The translations under genes and the position numbers were made by a program. Under the pieces are notes generated by a model. It did not search any database and was not told the DNA's origin. It saw only the letters and a program-made list of their open reading frames with translations. Positions 61,799-64,000 of a DNA stretch of 64,000 nt are shown here, in pieces. How positions within the stretch are numbered: position 1 is the stretch's first letter; every line of letters starts with the position of its first letter. The stretch is taken from NCBI RefSeq assembly GCF_024298825.1, contig NZ_CP101153.1:1-64000 (forward strand). Reading direction: 5' to 3'. The DNA is from Haloglomus salinum. GTDB lineage: Archaea; Halobacteriota; Halobacteria; Halobacteriales; Haloarculaceae.

Positions 61799-61812
61799 CG
61801 CGCGCGCGTGCG
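61799..61812 (+). promoter_or_regulatory. Alternating purine-pyrimidine tract upstream of the gyrB TATA
   Basis: CGCGCGCGCGTGCG is a perfect 14-base alternating pyrimidine-purine tract. It is immediately upstream of TTTTAAA (61816-61822), in the BRE/TFB-contact position. Such tracts favour Z-DNA under negative supercoiling and high salt. In Halobacterium, a similar RY box in the bop promoter was linked to supercoiling control. Confidence 0.7.
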
Positions 61813-61815
61813 AGG

Positions 61816-61822
61816 TTTTAAA
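61816..61822 (+). promoter_or_regulatory. TATA element of gyrB
   Basis: TTTTAAA lies about 33 bases before the ATG of gyrB, giving a leader of a few bases. Confidence 0.65.
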
Positions 61823-61851
61823 CCCGAACGCATACTAGCCGTGGTAGATAG

Positions 61852-63768
<1,917 letters not shown>

Positions 63769-63787
63769 GTTATTCCAGCAATCGAAA

Positions 63788-63856
63788 ATGAAAATGGAAA
63801 CTAATAGAGTCACGTTGGAGTTCGACGCCGAATCGACGACGGAGGGCGAACGATGA
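63788..63856 (+). CDS. 22-codon ORF coupled to gyrA
   Basis: A short ORF ([12 protein letters not shown], then [10 protein letters not shown]) lies between gyrB and gyrA and ends in a TGA that overlaps the gyrA start (ATGA). The acidic composition matches haloarchaeal proteins. It may be a leader whose translation couples to gyrA, or a chance ORF. No TATA element or Shine-Dalgarno was seen before it. Confidence 0.4.
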   Translation: MKMETNRVTLEFDAESTTEGER

Positions 63857-64000
63857 GTTCGGACGTCCCGGACGTCCCCGACGAGGTCGCGGAACGGGTC
63901 GAGAGCGTCCGCGTCGAGGACGAGATGGAGCAGTCGTACATCGACTACGCGATGAGCGTCATCGTCGGGCGTGCGCTGCCCGACGCGCGTGACGGCCTCA
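63853..64000 (+). CDS. gyrA: DNA gyrase subunit A (N-terminal fragment, cut by window end)
   Basis: Only the first 49 codons are present, giving [20 protein letters not shown], then [20 protein letters not shown] and ALPDARDGL. This is the conserved GyrA N-terminus leading to the catalytic domain. The active-site Tyr lies beyond the window. The gene is truncated by the window edge, not by mutation. It follows gyrB after 84 bases and a coupled mini-ORF. Confidence 0.95.
   Translation, partial: MSSDVPDVPDEVAERVESVRVEDEMEQSYIDYAMSVIVGRALPDARDGL

Overview
The window is chromosomal DNA from a haloarchaeon (class Halobacteria). The evidence is very high GC, strongly acidic predicted proteins, and archaeal information-processing genes: proteasome-activating nucleotidase, 20S proteasome beta, TFB, TFS, DNA topoisomerase VI, archaeal CTP-type riboflavin kinase, Taw1 and HalX response regulators. 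A PGF-CTERM surface protein and a Tat-exported protease are also typical. Many genes carry a TATA element (TTTAT, CTTAT or TTTAA) about 27 bases before the start codon with no leader. I used this to choose several starts. Genus and species cannot be fixed from the sequence alone.

Layout. 1-7700: pan, a photolyase on the other strand, a UspA protein, a winged-helix protein, a RecA/KaiC-like ATPase with a degenerate P-loop, an operon of a ribbon-helix-helix/coiled-coil/zinc protein and a DPF-repeat protein, then tfs and two small zinc-finger proteins. 7700-14500: glycosyltransferase, S9 peptidase, alpha/beta hydrolase, M48 protease, DUF5802-like protein and a Vms1-like release factor. 14457-18000: a PGF-CTERM protein with a SecD-like head domain, diverging from a DUF1611-epimerase pair. 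18071-21577: the nadA-nadB-nadC operon. 21772-28318: amidohydrolase, GbsR-type regulator ending in a transposon-like hairpin, isoaspartyl peptidase, tfb, rnhA with its operon partner, and inorganic pyrophosphatase. 28319-36052: a small acidic protein behind a cluster of dyads, a phosphodiesterase-like enzyme, 22-bp tandem repeats, a four-gene overlapping secretion/pilus-type operon, and an FAD oxidoreductase.

36189-47500: membrane metalloprotease with CBS domains, CinA-like protein, carotenoid oxygenase, an HNH endonuclease beside tRNA-His, DUF5814-like protein, branched-chain aminotransferase, a membrane protein, the rbkR-ribB riboflavin operon, a Tat-exported serine protease and taw1. 47684-54234: UPF0212 protein, PAS/GAF histidine kinase, HalX response regulator, TraB-M50 membrane operon and a membrane histidine kinase. 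54496-58019: small membrane protein, psmB, coiled-coil protein, metallo-beta-lactamase-fold protein, secreted protein and a zinc/membrane protein. 58069-64000: top6A and top6B diverge from gyrB-gyrA across a regulatory region that carries a strong dyad and a CG-alternating tract.

Themes. Protein quality control recurs: PAN, PsmB, S9, M48, two M50 proteases, the Tat protease and the Vms1-like factor. The two type II topoisomerase operons face each other across one intergenic region. NAD and riboflavin synthesis form compact operons. No CRISPR array, rRNA or complete insertion sequence is visible. The most promising undescribed features are the SecD-head PGF-CTERM protein, the topoisomerase intergenic region with the gyrA-coupled mini-ORF, the 22-bp repeat array before the secretion operon, and the RHH/DPF-repeat operon.
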